In this document: positions 24,917 to 36,678 of the stretch, in pieces
Numbering within the stretch: the first letter of the stretch is position 1
How the letters are laid out: every line of letters begins with the position of its first letter
Origin: Cytophagales bacterium
Lineage (GTDB): Bacteria > Bacteroidota > Bacteroidia > Cytophagales > Cyclobacteriaceae
Direction of reading: 5' to 3'
Length of the DNA stretch: 64,000 nt
NCBI GenBank assembly: GCA_017303805.1
Contig: JAFLBQ010000006.1
Span: 1-64,000 of the forward strand
Translations under genes and position numbers: made by a program
The notes under the pieces: generated by a model
What the model saw: only the letters and a program-made list of their open reading frames with translations
Database searches by the model: none
Told to the model about the DNA's origin: nothing

Positions 24917-27544
24917 CTATTCACTCTTCAATACTTCAGCCGGATTTTTGCGAGCTGCTTTAAGGGTTTGCGTACTGATCATAATAAGCGCTAACGCAAG
25001 CATGGCAAGCGCACCCGTTAGTAAATCCATAATTGTTACCGGCAAATGATTTTTTAATGTAACCAGAAACTTTTCCGTAAAGAAATAATAAGTGGCCGGC
25101 AATGCGATGGCAGTAGCCACCAGCAAGAGCACCAGAAAATTTTTACTTAACAGGTAAATCAATTGAAGTGCATTTGCACCCATTACTTTTCTAATACTGA
25201 TTTCCTTCAGGCGTGTTTCGGTAGTAAACACCACCATGCCCAGCAACCCAAGCGAAGCAATGCTGATAGCCAGAAGGGCAATGAACCCAATAACCTTTAG
25301 CATGGCCAAAAGGTCTCTGAAATTATCTTCCAGTTGCTTTGAGTAAAATGTGGCTGCGATGGGATGCACCGGATCGAGTTTTTTCCAAACCGACTCAAGT
25401 TTGCTCATGGTAGCAAGCCAGTTGGTTGTATTGATTTTTAAATTGAGGTAGGAGGCCTTTTCTTCAGAATGAATCAGGACTACTTTATTCTTGTCATTAT
25501 CGGCCCGGCCGTAATAATAGTCTTTAATAACCCCCACAATTTCATATTCTTTGCGGTTTACTTTTACAATTTCACCTATGGCGCTTTCGCGATTCGCATC
25601 GCCAATCTTAAAATGATCGAGTACGTTTTCGGTTACAATCACTTCGCCTATGTCAGTGTTCGGTTTAGCCGTAGTAAAATTTCTGCCGGCTACCAATTGG
25701 TGCCGGTGCATCGGCAGGTAGTTGGCATCAATGGTGTTGTGGTTAATATTGCTGGAGTCCAACGGGTTTTTGTATTTCATGGAGCCACCATAATAATACC
25801 CAATGCCCGCCACTACACTGGATTGCGCAATCATTTCTATTTCGGGGAGGGCACTCAGTTCTTGTTGAAGCAGGTCTGGCTTATTGCCTTGCACTTTTAA
25901 ATTAATGATGTTGTCGGTAGAAAACCCAAGATCGAACGAAACAAAATGATTGTATTGCCTGAAGGCAATTACCGTAGAGGCGATGAAGGCAAGCGATACG
26001 GTAAACTGCGAAACGATAAGCACTTTGCGAAGATTGAGATTTTTAAAAAGTTTAAGGTCACTACCACCGCGCAGTACCTTGGCAACCTGCACGCGCGTAA
26101 AAAATAAAGCTGGCAGAAATCCGGCAACGATACCTGTGCAGAGCGCAAGACCCACAAAGCATAGTACCAGTAGTGGCGAAAGGCGGAGTTTGATCATGCT
26201 CTCAACGGAGGAGTCGATAGCCAGAAAATAAGGCTTTATCACAACAAACAAACCGGCCGCAATTACCAGCGCAGCAATCGAAATCATTACCGATTCGATA
26301 ATAAACTGGTTAAAGACATGCTGTTTGGTTGCGCCAATAGACTTGCGCACGCCAATTTCGCGGGTTCGTTTTAAGGCCCGCGCTATCGAAAGATTGGTGT
26401 AATTGAAACAAGCAGAAACAAGTACGATAAGGGTAAGTATGCCGGCAACCCATACGTTTTTACTATCCATAGTTTTGCCAATTTCATTGCTCATTTCCAC
26501 CCCCAACACCACATCTTGCAGCGGCTGTAATTTTAGTTTGATTTTCGTATTCTTTACTGTCTTATCTTGTTCGGTACACAGGTTGTCAAGATTATGTTGC
26601 AAGTCGGTAAGGTTGGTTTCGGGCGCCAGCAACAGGTAGGCATACCCTTGCCAGATGTTATCCCAGGCAAGTTCATGCTTTTCATAGCCGGGTTCACCGG
26701 TCCGGGTACTTAATGATACCAGCATTTCAAATTTAAGATGCGAGAATTCGGGTACGTTGTGTGCAACTCCGGTAATGATGTATTCTTTGTCGCCCATTGT
26801 TATGGGCCGGTTTAACACATCGGTAGTGCCAAATACTTTAAGAGCGGCATCGCTTGTAAGCACCAACGAATACGGTTCTTTCAATGCCGTGGCCGGATTG
26901 CCTTGCAGCAACGGAAACTGAAATATCTGAAAAAACGATTCATTGGCCCAATGACCTTCTAGCGGAATAATTTTATCTTCTGCTTTTACATCGTTGTTGG
27001 CCCAACTATACATAAGGGCCGCATCTTCTACGCCCGGCACCGTCTCTTTAATCAATTGCCCTGCCTTAGGCGAAGAACTGGCAAACCAATCATCGTTTGG
27101 CTTATCCAGGTACTCGTAATTACTGATAACGCGGTAAATCCGATCTTTCTTTTCGTGGAATTGATCGTACGACCGGATATCGGATAATAAGCCGATCAGC
27201 AGCATACCCACAAGCAGACTTACCGAAAGACCCGCAATATTGATAGCCGAAAATAATTTGTTGCGCAACATGTTGCGCCCCGAAGTTTTAACATAGCTGC
27301 TTAGCATAATCCAGTTTATTAATGTGTTTACAAATTCAGGTTTGCGCAGGGTGTATAACCGTATAAACTTGATTACATCAATGATGTAAATCAATTTAGC
27401 GCGCACTACGCCTCTGGTTTTTACATTCCGTTGAAAGTATTCGTACAAATCGCCTTGCAAGTCTTCCAGCAATTCGGGCTTGCAATACCAGCTCAGAAAT
27501 TTTTCGGCCAGGCGCGGGGGTGTATAGTCTTTACTTTTTTCCAT
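24917..27544 (-). CDS. MacB/FtsX-type ABC transporter permease with prefix domain (copy 1)
   Basis: An 875-residue permease. Residues 1-75 form the Bacteroidota permease prefix domain (FLSWYCKPELLEDLQGDLYEYF), followed by TM1 near 97, a large periplasmic MacB_PCD domain, three TM segments at about 365-490, a second periplasmic domain and three final TM segments. The FtsX hallmarks RTREIGVRKSIGA and TETRLKEISIRKVMGA are both present. The start at 27544 lies on the last base of the upstream gene's stop (TAATG), so the two are translationally coupled. MacB-type permeases need a separate ATPase, which is not in the window. They serve mechanotransmission, not classical import. Confidence 0.93.
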   Translation of the reverse strand: MEKSKDYTPPRLAEKFLSWYCKPELLEDLQGDLYEYFQRNVKTRGVVRAKLIYIIDVIKFIRLYTLRKPEFVNTLINWIMLSSYVKTSGRNMLRNKLFSAINIAGLSVSLLVGMLLIGLLSDIRSYDQFHEKKDRIYRVISNYEYLDKPNDDWFASSSPKAGQLIKETVPGVEDAALMYSWANNDVKAEDKIIPLEGHWANESFFQIFQFPLLQGNPATALKEPYSLVLTSDAALKVFGTTDVLNRPITMGDKEYIITGVAHNVPEFSHLKFEMLVSLSTRTGEPGYEKHELAWDNIWQGYAYLLLAPETNLTDLQHNLDNLCTEQDKTVKNTKIKLKLQPLQDVVLGVEMSNEIGKTMDSKNVWVAGILTLIVLVSACFNYTNLSIARALKRTREIGVRKSIGATKQHVFNQFIIESVMISIAALVIAAGLFVVIKPYFLAIDSSVESMIKLRLSPLLVLCFVGLALCTGIVAGFLPALFFTRVQVAKVLRGGSDLKLFKNLNLRKVLIVSQFTVSLAFIASTVIAFRQYNHFVSFDLGFSTDNIINLKVQGNKPDLLQQELSALPEIEMIAQSSVVAGIGYYYGGSMKYKNPLDSSNINHNTIDANYLPMHRHQLVAGRNFTTAKPNTDIGEVIVTENVLDHFKIGDANRESAIGEIVKVNRKEYEIVGVIKDYYYGRADNDKNKVVLIHSEEKASYLNLKINTTNWLATMSKLESVWKKLDPVHPIAATFYSKQLEDNFRDLLAMLKVIGFIALLAISIASLGLLGMVVFTTETRLKEISIRKVMGANALQLIYLLSKNFLVLLLVATAIALPATYYFFTEKFLVTLKNHLPVTIMDLLTGALAMLALALIMISTQTLKAARKNPAEVLKSE
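27280..27511 (-). repeat. near-identical 232-bp segment, copy 1
   Basis: This stretch of the first permease gene matches 29913-30144 in the second at 227 of 232 positions by direct comparison, with no gaps. It covers most of the prefix domain and ends before TM1. Outside it the two genes are strongly diverged. Confidence 0.9.
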
Positions 27545-30174
27545 TATTCGCTTTTCAGTACCTGAGATGGATTTGCGCGTGCAACCTTCCATGATTGAGT
27601 GGCAATTAAAATCAAAGCAATAAGAATAATACAGGATACGCCCACCAGCATATCGATTATGCCGAGGGGTGCATGGTTCGCCATTTGCGGAAAAGCAACC
27701 TGTTCAAAGAGAAGATACGTAAGAGGTAGCGCGATTGCAGCGGCAATAGCTAACATTAAAATGAAATTCTTGCTCATCAAGAAGAGCAGCAAAACTTCTT
27801 TGGCACCCAAAACTTTTCGGATACTGATTTCTTTTAACCGGGTTTCAGTAGTAAATACAACCATTCCCAGAAGTCCAAGAGAGGCAATGCCTATGGCTAA
27901 TACAGCAAGCACAGCGGCAACGTTCACACTTGCCCGTAAGCCGGAGAATGCTTCTTCAATTTGCTCATTGTAAAATTTTGCTTCAAAGGGATGCACTGGA
28001 TCAAGTTCCTTCCATAGCTGTTCAATCTTTGCAACGGTGCCAATAAGATCAGTCGATTCTATGCGAACATTTAATATGTGAACATTTGTTTTAGAATACC
28101 GAAACAAGATTTCTTTTTTTTGATTGGCATCATTCGATCTCCCGTACACAAAGTTTTCAAGTACGCCCACAATCCGCAGTTCTTTACCATTTACTACCAA
28201 CGTCTCGTCAAGCGCTTGAATCGGATTGGGTATATTATATTTTTTCAGAATTTGTTCGTTCACCAATACTTCGCTTTCCGTGGCGCTGTCGGGCAACGGA
28301 TTAAAATTTCTTCCAGCCAGCAATTTATGATGATGCAAGTCCAGGTAATGTTCGTCAATGTAATTATATGCCATCCAACTGGAGTCTTGCAGGTTGGAAA
28401 TGTGTTTTACAGGGGTGCCCCAAAAATTACCAATGCTGGTAACCATGGCCGATTGAGAAATGCCTGTAACCTCGGGTAATTCAGAGAGTCCTTTTTTTAG
28501 TAACTCAGCCTTATTGCCTTGCAACGAAATATTCAACACGTTTTCTGTCTTGAAGCCAAGGTCGAATCCTACGTAATTCTTATATTGTTTGTAGCCAATA
28601 ACCGTGCAGGTAATAAAAATGATAGATATGGTGTATTGAAAGACAATGAGTGCTTTGCGCAACGTCAATTTTCCCAATCCCTTTACCGGATACCAACGTT
28701 TGAGCACCTCAATGGCGTTAATGCTTGAAAAGAATAGCGCGGGAAAAAATCCGGCCGATAAACCGATCAGTAGGGCGAATCCAATAAAGTACAACAGCAG
28801 GACTGGGGTAAGTTCAAGTTTAAAAATCTGTTGGATCTCAGGTTCAATACCAATGAAAAGAGGTTTTACCAGGAGGAAGAGAACGATTGCAAACCCAACA
28901 GCTATCAGGGCGATCAGAACCGCTTCTACGATAAACTGACTCATGACATGGCTTTTCATGGCCCCGATTACTTTGCGAATGCCCACCTCGCGCGTGCGCC
29001 TGAGCGACCGTGCAATAGACAAGTTGGTATAATTAAATCCAGCAGAGAGCAAGACAACAAATGTCAATCCACCAAAGATCCATAGGGTAAGGTTTCCGAT
29101 TACCGGACCAATCTGATTGCCGAGGTCGTCTGTCCCCGCCATTATTTCACCGAGAGGTTGCAAGTCAAGTTCGATGTGTGTTTCCTTTACAGTTGAATCT
29201 TCTTTAGCGCTGATCCTGTCAAAAGTTGTTGTTATAGTTTGCAAGTCTGTACCTGGTGGAAGGCGCAGATACACCCATGCATTCCAGATGTTATCCCATT
29301 TGCTGTCTTCTTTAAGTTGTTCCTTATTCGTTTCGCGCGTGCTAAGCGAACCCAACACCTCAAAACGCATATGCGAAAAGTGTGGGACATCTTCAAGAAT
29401 CCCGGTAACAGTATAGTCACGATTCCGGAACTTAACCACTTTACCTACCGGCTCATCATCTCCAAACAGTTTGGTGGCCGCGGATTCGGTAAATACCAAC
29501 GAGAATGGTTCTTTCAAAGCCGTTACCGGATTTCCCTTTAACAAACGAAATGAAAAGAGTTGAAACAAACCCGGATTGGTTTGATAACCCTGAAGGGGAA
29601 TGGTTTTGGTACCAGCGGTAAAGTCACCTTCAAAGTCCCTGCGAAGGATGGCGATTCCATTGGTGGCGGCCACACTTTCTTCAATCAGTTTTGCAGCCCG
29701 TAAAGAAGTAGTGGCCATGTAATTGTTATCTTGATTACCTTGGTAGTCATAGCGACTGATTACCCGATAAATTTCTTTTCGATTGGTATGAAAGGTGTCA
29801 AAGGATGAAATATCAGTAAGTACGGCAATCATCACCAACCCAACGGTCATGCTTATCGCCAACCCGATTATGTTAATAGATGAAAATAAGGGACTGCGCC
29901 TGATGCTGCGGGCCGAAGTTTTAACATAACTGCTTAGCATAATCCAGTTCATTAATGTGTTTACAAATTCAGGTTTGCGCAGGGTGTATAACCGCATAAA
30001 CTTGATTACATCAATGATGTAAATCAATTTAGCGCGCACTACGCCTCTGGTTTTTACGTTCCGTTGAAAGTATTCGTACAAATCGCCTTGCAGGTCTTCC
30101 AGCAATTCGGGCTTGCAATACCAGCTCAGAAATTTTTCGGCCAGCCTTGGTGGTTTGTTTTTTTGGTTAATCAT
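27544..30174 (-). CDS. MacB/FtsX-type ABC transporter permease with prefix domain (copy 2)
   Basis: An 876-residue paralogue of the downstream permease with the same layout: prefix domain, TM1, MacB periplasmic domain, three TM, second periplasmic domain, three TM. Hallmarks are RTREVGIRKVIGA and RLKEISIRKVLGA. The start at 30174 (MINQKNKPPRL) is chosen over a codon 13 residues upstream. The first 75 residues are nearly identical to the partner, while the rest shows roughly half identity by eye. It lies 136 bases behind padR in the same direction, the usual order for this class of operon. Confidence 0.93.
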   Translation of the reverse strand: MINQKNKPPRLAEKFLSWYCKPELLEDLQGDLYEYFQRNVKTRGVVRAKLIYIIDVIKFMRLYTLRKPEFVNTLMNWIMLSSYVKTSARSIRRSPLFSSINIIGLAISMTVGLVMIAVLTDISSFDTFHTNRKEIYRVISRYDYQGNQDNNYMATTSLRAAKLIEESVAATNGIAILRRDFEGDFTAGTKTIPLQGYQTNPGLFQLFSFRLLKGNPVTALKEPFSLVFTESAATKLFGDDEPVGKVVKFRNRDYTVTGILEDVPHFSHMRFEVLGSLSTRETNKEQLKEDSKWDNIWNAWVYLRLPPGTDLQTITTTFDRISAKEDSTVKETHIELDLQPLGEIMAGTDDLGNQIGPVIGNLTLWIFGGLTFVVLLSAGFNYTNLSIARSLRRTREVGIRKVIGAMKSHVMSQFIVEAVLIALIAVGFAIVLFLLVKPLFIGIEPEIQQIFKLELTPVLLLYFIGFALLIGLSAGFFPALFFSSINAIEVLKRWYPVKGLGKLTLRKALIVFQYTISIIFITCTVIGYKQYKNYVGFDLGFKTENVLNISLQGNKAELLKKGLSELPEVTGISQSAMVTSIGNFWGTPVKHISNLQDSSWMAYNYIDEHYLDLHHHKLLAGRNFNPLPDSATESEVLVNEQILKKYNIPNPIQALDETLVVNGKELRIVGVLENFVYGRSNDANQKKEILFRYSKTNVHILNVRIESTDLIGTVAKIEQLWKELDPVHPFEAKFYNEQIEEAFSGLRASVNVAAVLAVLAIGIASLGLLGMVVFTTETRLKEISIRKVLGAKEVLLLFLMSKNFILMLAIAAAIALPLTYLLFEQVAFPQMANHAPLGIIDMLVGVSCIILIALILIATQSWKVARANPSQVLKSE
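29913..30144 (-). repeat. near-identical 232-bp segment, copy 2
   Basis: Partner of 27280-27511, differing at five positions. Such a sharp island of identity at the 5' ends of two old paralogues is best explained by gene conversion. Confidence 0.9.
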
Positions 30175-30191
30175 TCCAACCAGCTTAAGTA

Positions 30192-30266
30192 GGTAGTACG
30201 CAGTCGGCAGCATGCAGTGGCGCGTATGGGTCTAACAACCCTGCCTGCTGCAATCTGCTTACTGCC
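30192..30266. repeat. imperfect inverted repeat with GCAG-rich arms
   Basis: Arms at 30192-30217 and 30241-30266 pair at 20 of 26 positions around a 23-nt loop. The arms are made of GCAGTAA-like heptads. The element lies in the leader of the second permease gene, between it and padR. A related arrangement occurs at 33154-33227. Confidence 0.55.
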
Positions 30267-30310
30267 AACTTGTATATAATCTTTTTCAAAAACCATAATG
30301 CCACACGTAC

Positions 30311-30643
30311 TCAAATATTTTTCAGGGCCATACCCGGAATCATGCTCCACAAATTATCGCGCACTTCTTTGGCTTTTAGCAAAGCGGCTTTACCGGCACT
30401 GGTTACCGCGTAGTAGCGTTTGCGTTTACCGCCACGCGTGTTGGTAGCTTCACCCAGTTTGCTTTTCACAAGTCCTTTTTCTTCCAGTCGGTTAAGTACA
30501 GCATGCACCACCCCCAATTTGGCAGCGCGACCGGTGTTCTTTTCCAACTCATCGCAGATGGCCACGCTGTAGGCATCATTCACCAATGCAGCAATTGTAA
30601 GCAATACGAGTTCTTCAAACTCGCCCAGGTTTGTTCCTTTCAT
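30311..30643 (-). CDS. PadR family transcriptional regulator
   Basis: A 110-residue winged-helix repressor of the PadR type. The DNA-binding fold is seen in EELVLLTIAAL, the recognition region GVVHAVLNRLEEKGLVKS and the wing RGGKRKRYYAVT. Small PadR proteins of this length often sit in front of MacB-type permease operons in Bacteroidota and respond to membrane-active compounds such as bacitracin-like agents; the inducer here is unknown. It is divergent from the GH97 gene, with 154 bases between them. Confidence 0.93.
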   Translation of the reverse strand: MKGTNLGEFEELVLLTIAALVNDAYSVAICDELEKNTGRAAKLGVVHAVLNRLEEKGLVKSKLGEATNTRGGKRKRYYAVTSAGKAALLKAKEVRDNLWSMIPGMALKNI

Positions 30644-30670
30644 TTTTTGATGATGTTGTTATTAATTACG

Positions 30671-30703
30671 TAAATGTATGTAAAATAGTTGACCCAGCCT
30701 CAA
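30671..30703 (-). promoter_or_regulatory. weak putative promoter of padR
   Basis: On the minus strand TTG (30703-30701), a 22-bp spacer and TACATTTA (30678-30671) resemble the phylum consensus. The -7 box overlaps the 8-bp palindrome TTACGTAA at 30666-30673, a possible repressor site. Confidence 0.25.
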
Positions 30704-30740
30704 GTTAAATTTTGAAACCCGGCAGATTGATCCGGTTTCA

Positions 30741-30771
30741 TTGAAATACACCGGATTACTCTTTAATATTG
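30741..30771 (+). promoter_or_regulatory. putative promoter of the GH97 gene
   Basis: TTG at 30741-30743, a 20-bp spacer and TAATATTG at 30764-30771 differ from the consensus at one base. The start codon follows 26 bases later. Confidence 0.5.
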
Positions 30772-30794
30772 TAAGGATCATTATTCTCAATTAA

Positions 30795-32942
<2,148 letters not shown>

Positions 32943-33069
32943 AAGTTTGGTTGCAAGTAAGCGCTAAGGAGGAATACCAAAGACATGGTGAACTCTGTCG
33001 TTTTAATGGCGAGATAGTTGTAGAGATGTGATTCTGCTCTTTCATGGCGAATCGAACTATTGCTCTACC

Positions 33070-33095
33070 ACGCAGGGCTGCACCCTGCGTTTTTT
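33070..33095 (+). terminator. intrinsic terminator of the GH97 gene
   Basis: An 8-bp GC-rich stem at 33070-33077/33083-33090 with a 5-nt loop is followed by a run of six T. The rest of 32943-33232 holds no gene. Confidence 0.85.
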
Positions 33096-33153
33096 GAGGA
33101 AATAGAATTGAAAAAGTCTTTCTACTTATTGATTATGAAATGCACAGATGTTA

Positions 33154-33227
33154 AGTGAAGTCAGTGAAGGAGTACTGTAAGCAGTAAACAAACCTGCCTA
33201 CTGCTACTGCTTGCTTCCAACTTCACT
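33154..33227. repeat. imperfect inverted repeat with GCAGTAA-type heptads
   Basis: Outer arms AGTGAAGT (33154-33161) and ACTTCACT (33220-33227) are perfect. Inside them GCAGTAA on one side faces CTACTGCTACTGC on the other. The composition matches the element at 30192-30266. It lies just behind the third permease gene. Confidence 0.45.
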
Positions 33228-33232
33228 AAACC

Positions 33233-35623
33233 TTACTCACTTCTCAAACTACTCACCGGGTTAGCCATAGCCGCCTTGATAGATTGATAACTCACGGTAA
33301 GTAAAGTAATCAACACAGCCCCTACAGCCGAAGCTGCAAAAATCCACCACGCCATTTCGCTTCGGTATTGATATTTCTGTAGCCAGTTATGCATTACATA
33401 CCAAGCCAGCGGCATTGCCAGCAAGAGCGAGATACCTACCAACAGCACAAAATCTTTTGAGAGCATACCCCAGAGATTGAACACACTTGCGCCCATCACT
33501 TTGCGCACGCCAATTTCTTTGGTACGTTGTTCGGCAACAAAACTTGCCAACCCGGAAATGCCTAAACAACTGATAAAGATGGCCAGCACGGCAAAGAAGC
33601 TGGCCAGCTTACCAACACGTTCCTCATCACTGAACTTGCGCGCATATTCCACATCAACAAATTCGTAATTGAATGGTGATGCCGGATCGTGCTTGGCAAA
33701 TACGGTTTTGATTTTATCCAGGGCCTCGTGCGAACTCATCTCGGGATTAAGTTTTACAATAGCAAGGTTAACATTATCGTAACGATCAATGTGCCACAGT
33801 GAAGGCCGCACCGGCTCATAGGGCGATTCGATAATCATATCCTGAATGACACCGATAATCGTATAGTTCTTGTCGTTCCATGTAAGCGTTTCGCCCACAG
33901 GATTTTCGAAACCAAGAAATTTTGCGGTGGCTTCGTTAATTACAAATGCTAACGAGTCGCTTGCAAACTCGCGCGAGAAATCGCGCCCAGTTGTAAACTT
34001 CCAACCTACCGTTTTACCAAACTCGTGGTTGACACCGTTGTTCGGAAAATCAACCGCAAGCGCTGGGTCTTTACCGTTCCAGTTAAACCCACCGTTGCTG
34101 TTCCAAACTTGTGTAGTAGGACTCCCGGCTTCAGTCATTTCTGCAATAGCACCCAGGCTTTTTAGTTCGTTGCGTACCGCTTCGAAGTGGTTGTGGATCT
34201 CGGGTGTTGATAGGTACACGTTAATAAGTCCATTACGTTCGTACCCGATGGGCCGGTCTTTGGCAAACTCAATTTGCCGAAACACTACAATGGTGCCGAT
34301 AATGAGAGCAATGGAGGCAGTAAACTGTAACACCACCAACACCTGCCGGGGTAACGAAGCTAATCTGCCTACCCGAAATGTTCCTTTTAAAACTTTTACT
34401 GGTTGAAAGGAAGATAAATATAAAGCCGGGTAACTGCCGGCTAAAATTCCGGTGAACAGACTGAAGCTCAAACCTACTAACCAAAATATCGGGCTGCTCC
34501 ACAGCAGTGTAAGTTTTTTTCCGGCTACTTCGTTAAAGGTGGGTAAGGCCAGATAGACCAGCCCCAGCGAAAACACAAATGCCAGCAAGGCCACCACCAC
34601 CGACTCGCAGAAAAACTGGTTGATCAATTGCGAACGCATGGAGCCGATTGATTTGCGAATGCCAACCTCTTTGGCGCGTTTTTCTGAACGCGCGGTGCTC
34701 AGGTTCATAAAGTTGATGCACGCCAGCAACAACACAATCACGCCAATAAAACCAAACAACCACACAAACTCAATGCGACCACCCACGTTCTTGCCTTCCC
34801 TAAAGTCTGAGTAGAGGTGCCACTTGCTCATAGGGTGCAGAAATACTTCGGGCTTATACTTTCGCCCGCCTTCACTTACTTTATTAAACTTTACATCAAT
34901 AATTTTAGCCGATACCTGTTCCATGTCGGCATTATCGGCAAGCTGGGCCCAGGTTTGTGTAAAGTTGCTGCCCCACGGGTCGTCCATGTTTTTGATCCAC
35001 TCGCTCTCGGTAATATAAAGTTGCCACGGCATTATAAAGCTCATCTCCCGAAACTTGGAGTTATGCGGCATATCTTCATACACGCCCGTTACTTTTACAT
35101 CGGTTTTGTTGTTGATGCGAACCATCTGCCCGGTGGGGTCGGTATCGTTAAAAAATGTTTTGGCTACTGATTGCGAGAGCAAAATGGAGTAGGGGTCTTT
35201 CAGTGCATGATCGGCATTACCGTAAATCAATTTTATAGAGAACATGTCGAGCACTTCGGGTTCCCAGTACATGCCGCTTTTGCTGAATTTATTTTCGCCC
35301 ACGGTAAGAATGCGGCCGAAATTCCAGGTTGATTGGATTACGTACTTGAAATCGCTACCGTAGTTATTCCGAATCTCTTCGGCCATTACGTAAGGGTTTG
35401 ATACCTGCGATCTTTTTACTCCGTTATACAGGTTGTGCTGCCATACTTGTGCAATGCGGCCATAGTTTTTGTGATAGTGATTATATGTTACTTCATCCCA
35501 AATCCATAAACCGATTAACAAGGCTACGCCCATACCGGTTGCCAGCCCGGCAATGTTTATAAACGTATAGCCTTTGTTTTTAACGAGGTTGCGAAATGCG
35601 ATTTTGAAATAGTTGCGAAACAT
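33233..35623 (-). CDS. MacB/FtsX-type ABC transporter permease (no prefix domain)
   Basis: A 796-residue permease of the same superfamily as the two upstream but without the prefix domain; it begins MFRNYFKIAFRNLVKNKGY, directly at TM1. The MacB_PCD domain, two FtsX blocks (EKRAKEVGIRKSIGSM and EQRTKEIGVRKVMGAS) and the final SSLRSE are present. The ATG at 35623 fits the usual start better than one 12 codons upstream. It belongs to the large Bacteroidota group in which single permeases multiply without adjacent ATPases. No regulator lies next to it. Confidence 0.92.
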   Translation of the reverse strand: MFRNYFKIAFRNLVKNKGYTFINIAGLATGMGVALLIGLWIWDEVTYNHYHKNYGRIAQVWQHNLYNGVKRSQVSNPYVMAEEIRNNYGSDFKYVIQSTWNFGRILTVGENKFSKSGMYWEPEVLDMFSIKLIYGNADHALKDPYSILLSQSVAKTFFNDTDPTGQMVRINNKTDVKVTGVYEDMPHNSKFREMSFIMPWQLYITESEWIKNMDDPWGSNFTQTWAQLADNADMEQVSAKIIDVKFNKVSEGGRKYKPEVFLHPMSKWHLYSDFREGKNVGGRIEFVWLFGFIGVIVLLLACINFMNLSTARSEKRAKEVGIRKSIGSMRSQLINQFFCESVVVALLAFVFSLGLVYLALPTFNEVAGKKLTLLWSSPIFWLVGLSFSLFTGILAGSYPALYLSSFQPVKVLKGTFRVGRLASLPRQVLVVLQFTASIALIIGTIVVFRQIEFAKDRPIGYERNGLINVYLSTPEIHNHFEAVRNELKSLGAIAEMTEAGSPTTQVWNSNGGFNWNGKDPALAVDFPNNGVNHEFGKTVGWKFTTGRDFSREFASDSLAFVINEATAKFLGFENPVGETLTWNDKNYTIIGVIQDMIIESPYEPVRPSLWHIDRYDNVNLAIVKLNPEMSSHEALDKIKTVFAKHDPASPFNYEFVDVEYARKFSDEERVGKLASFFAVLAIFISCLGISGLASFVAEQRTKEIGVRKVMGASVFNLWGMLSKDFVLLVGISLLLAMPLAWYVMHNWLQKYQYRSEMAWWIFAASAVGAVLITLLTVSYQSIKAAMANPVSSLRSE

Positions 35624-35693
35624 GGTAAAGGGGTTGGAAATACCCCTTAGATACTCCACCGATTACAAAAAGTTGCATGTAAAGCTTAATTAT

Positions 35694-36593
35694 TTACGAG
35701 TGGTCTTCTTGTTGTTCGGTTCTGGCCATCTCCCAACCGATTATGCTCTTTTTCCGAACCCGCTCCCATCGGTACTCACCAAGAATTCCGTCTTTGCGGA
35801 TAACCCGATGGCAGGGAATGAGGTAAGCAATGTGGTTGGCGCCCACTGCTGAGCCCACTGCCTGCAATGCTTTTGGACTTCCAATTTTTTCTGCGATGGC
35901 TTGATAAGTTGTTACATTCCCCTTTGGCAATCGCAGCAATGCTTCCCATACTTTTATTTGAAAGTTGGTGCCTTTAACAAATAGGTGAAGTTTGGCATCA
36001 CCCCGACCTCGTTCCTTGCTCACTTCCCCTTCGTGGGCGAAGGGCAGGGCAAAAATGCGTGCGGCATACGCTTCAATCAACTCGCGGTTCTCTCTGAAGA
36101 GAGAACTGTTCCAATGCAATTTCATTTCGTTGAGGCTCTCCAGCGCATCGCCATGGGTAGGAATAAATGAAAGCCAGCAAACTCCGCGCTCGCTTACCCC
36201 TATCAATGTTTCACCAAAGGGTGTTGCAGTAAATCCATATTGAATGGTAATGCTGCCGCGATGTTTGTATTCTTGCGGGGTTACGGCTTCGAGCGTTGTA
36301 AACAAATCGTACACGCGCGATTGGCTGGAGAGTCCGGCCGCATCGGCTGCATCGGCAAGCGTGGCCGTTTCATTTAACTTTTGCTTCAGAAAATCTACCG
36401 TTAAATATTGTAAAAATCGTTTGGGGCTAATCCCCGCCCACTGGGTAAAGAGCCGCTGAAAATGAAATGGCGATACGTGCACCTGTTCGGCAACTTCGTC
36501 TAACTCGGGCTGGCGCCTAAAATTATTCTCCAGGTATTCAATAGCCTGGGCAATTCGCTGATAGTTTAATTCGGCTTGCGGTTGCATGATCAT
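35694..36593 (-). CDS. AraC-type HTH fused to O6-methylguanine-DNA methyltransferase (Ada-like)
   Basis: A 299-residue two-domain protein. The N-terminal half is an AraC-type helix-turn-helix domain (LDEVAEQVHVSPFHFQRLF); the C-terminal half is a methylguanine methyltransferase with the acceptor cysteine in IPCHRV and the preceding FQIKVWEALLRLP. It lacks the first, metal-binding methyl-phosphotriester domain of E. coli Ada, so induction by methyl transfer to that site is not expected. An unusual stretch HEGEVSKERGRGD near 195-207 separates the domains and has the composition of a palindromic repeat at DNA level. Start is either 36593 or the next ATG at 36587. Confidence 0.92.
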   Translation of the reverse strand: MIMQPQAELNYQRIAQAIEYLENNFRRQPELDEVAEQVHVSPFHFQRLFTQWAGISPKRFLQYLTVDFLKQKLNETATLADAADAAGLSSQSRVYDLFTTLEAVTPQEYKHRGSITIQYGFTATPFGETLIGVSERGVCWLSFIPTHGDALESLNEMKLHWNSSLFRENRELIEAYAARIFALPFAHEGEVSKERGRGDAKLHLFVKGTNFQIKVWEALLRLPKGNVTTYQAIAEKIGSPKALQAVGSAVGANHIAYLIPCHRVIRKDGILGEYRWERVRKKSIIGWEMARTEQQEDHS

Positions 36594-36616
36594 AAAACTA
36601 CTTGTTTTTTGTAAGG

Positions 36617-36647
36617 CAAACATCGCCTGCAGCAGCCCGGGGTTCAA
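36617..36647 (-). promoter_or_regulatory. putative promoter of the Ada-like gene
   Basis: On the minus strand TTG (36647-36645), a 20-bp spacer and GATGTTTG (36624-36617) fit the consensus save for the first base of the -7 box. Confidence 0.4.
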
Positions 36648-36678
36648 CCCGTTTCTTGCTTATTTAAGGGAGCCAACC

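Noticed and set aside
27280-30144. Insertion sequence bounded by the 232-bp repeats
   Set aside because: The repeats are coding parts of two homologous permeases, in register, and no transposase lies between them.
30666-30673. TTACGTAA as the PadR operator
   Set aside because: An 8-bp AT-rich palindrome is too short to claim without a second copy or conservation; noted only in the promoter entry.
33870-34406. 178-codon open frame on the plus strand
   Set aside because: It lies antisense inside a permease gene with clear FtsX motifs and has no start signal or recognisable sequence.
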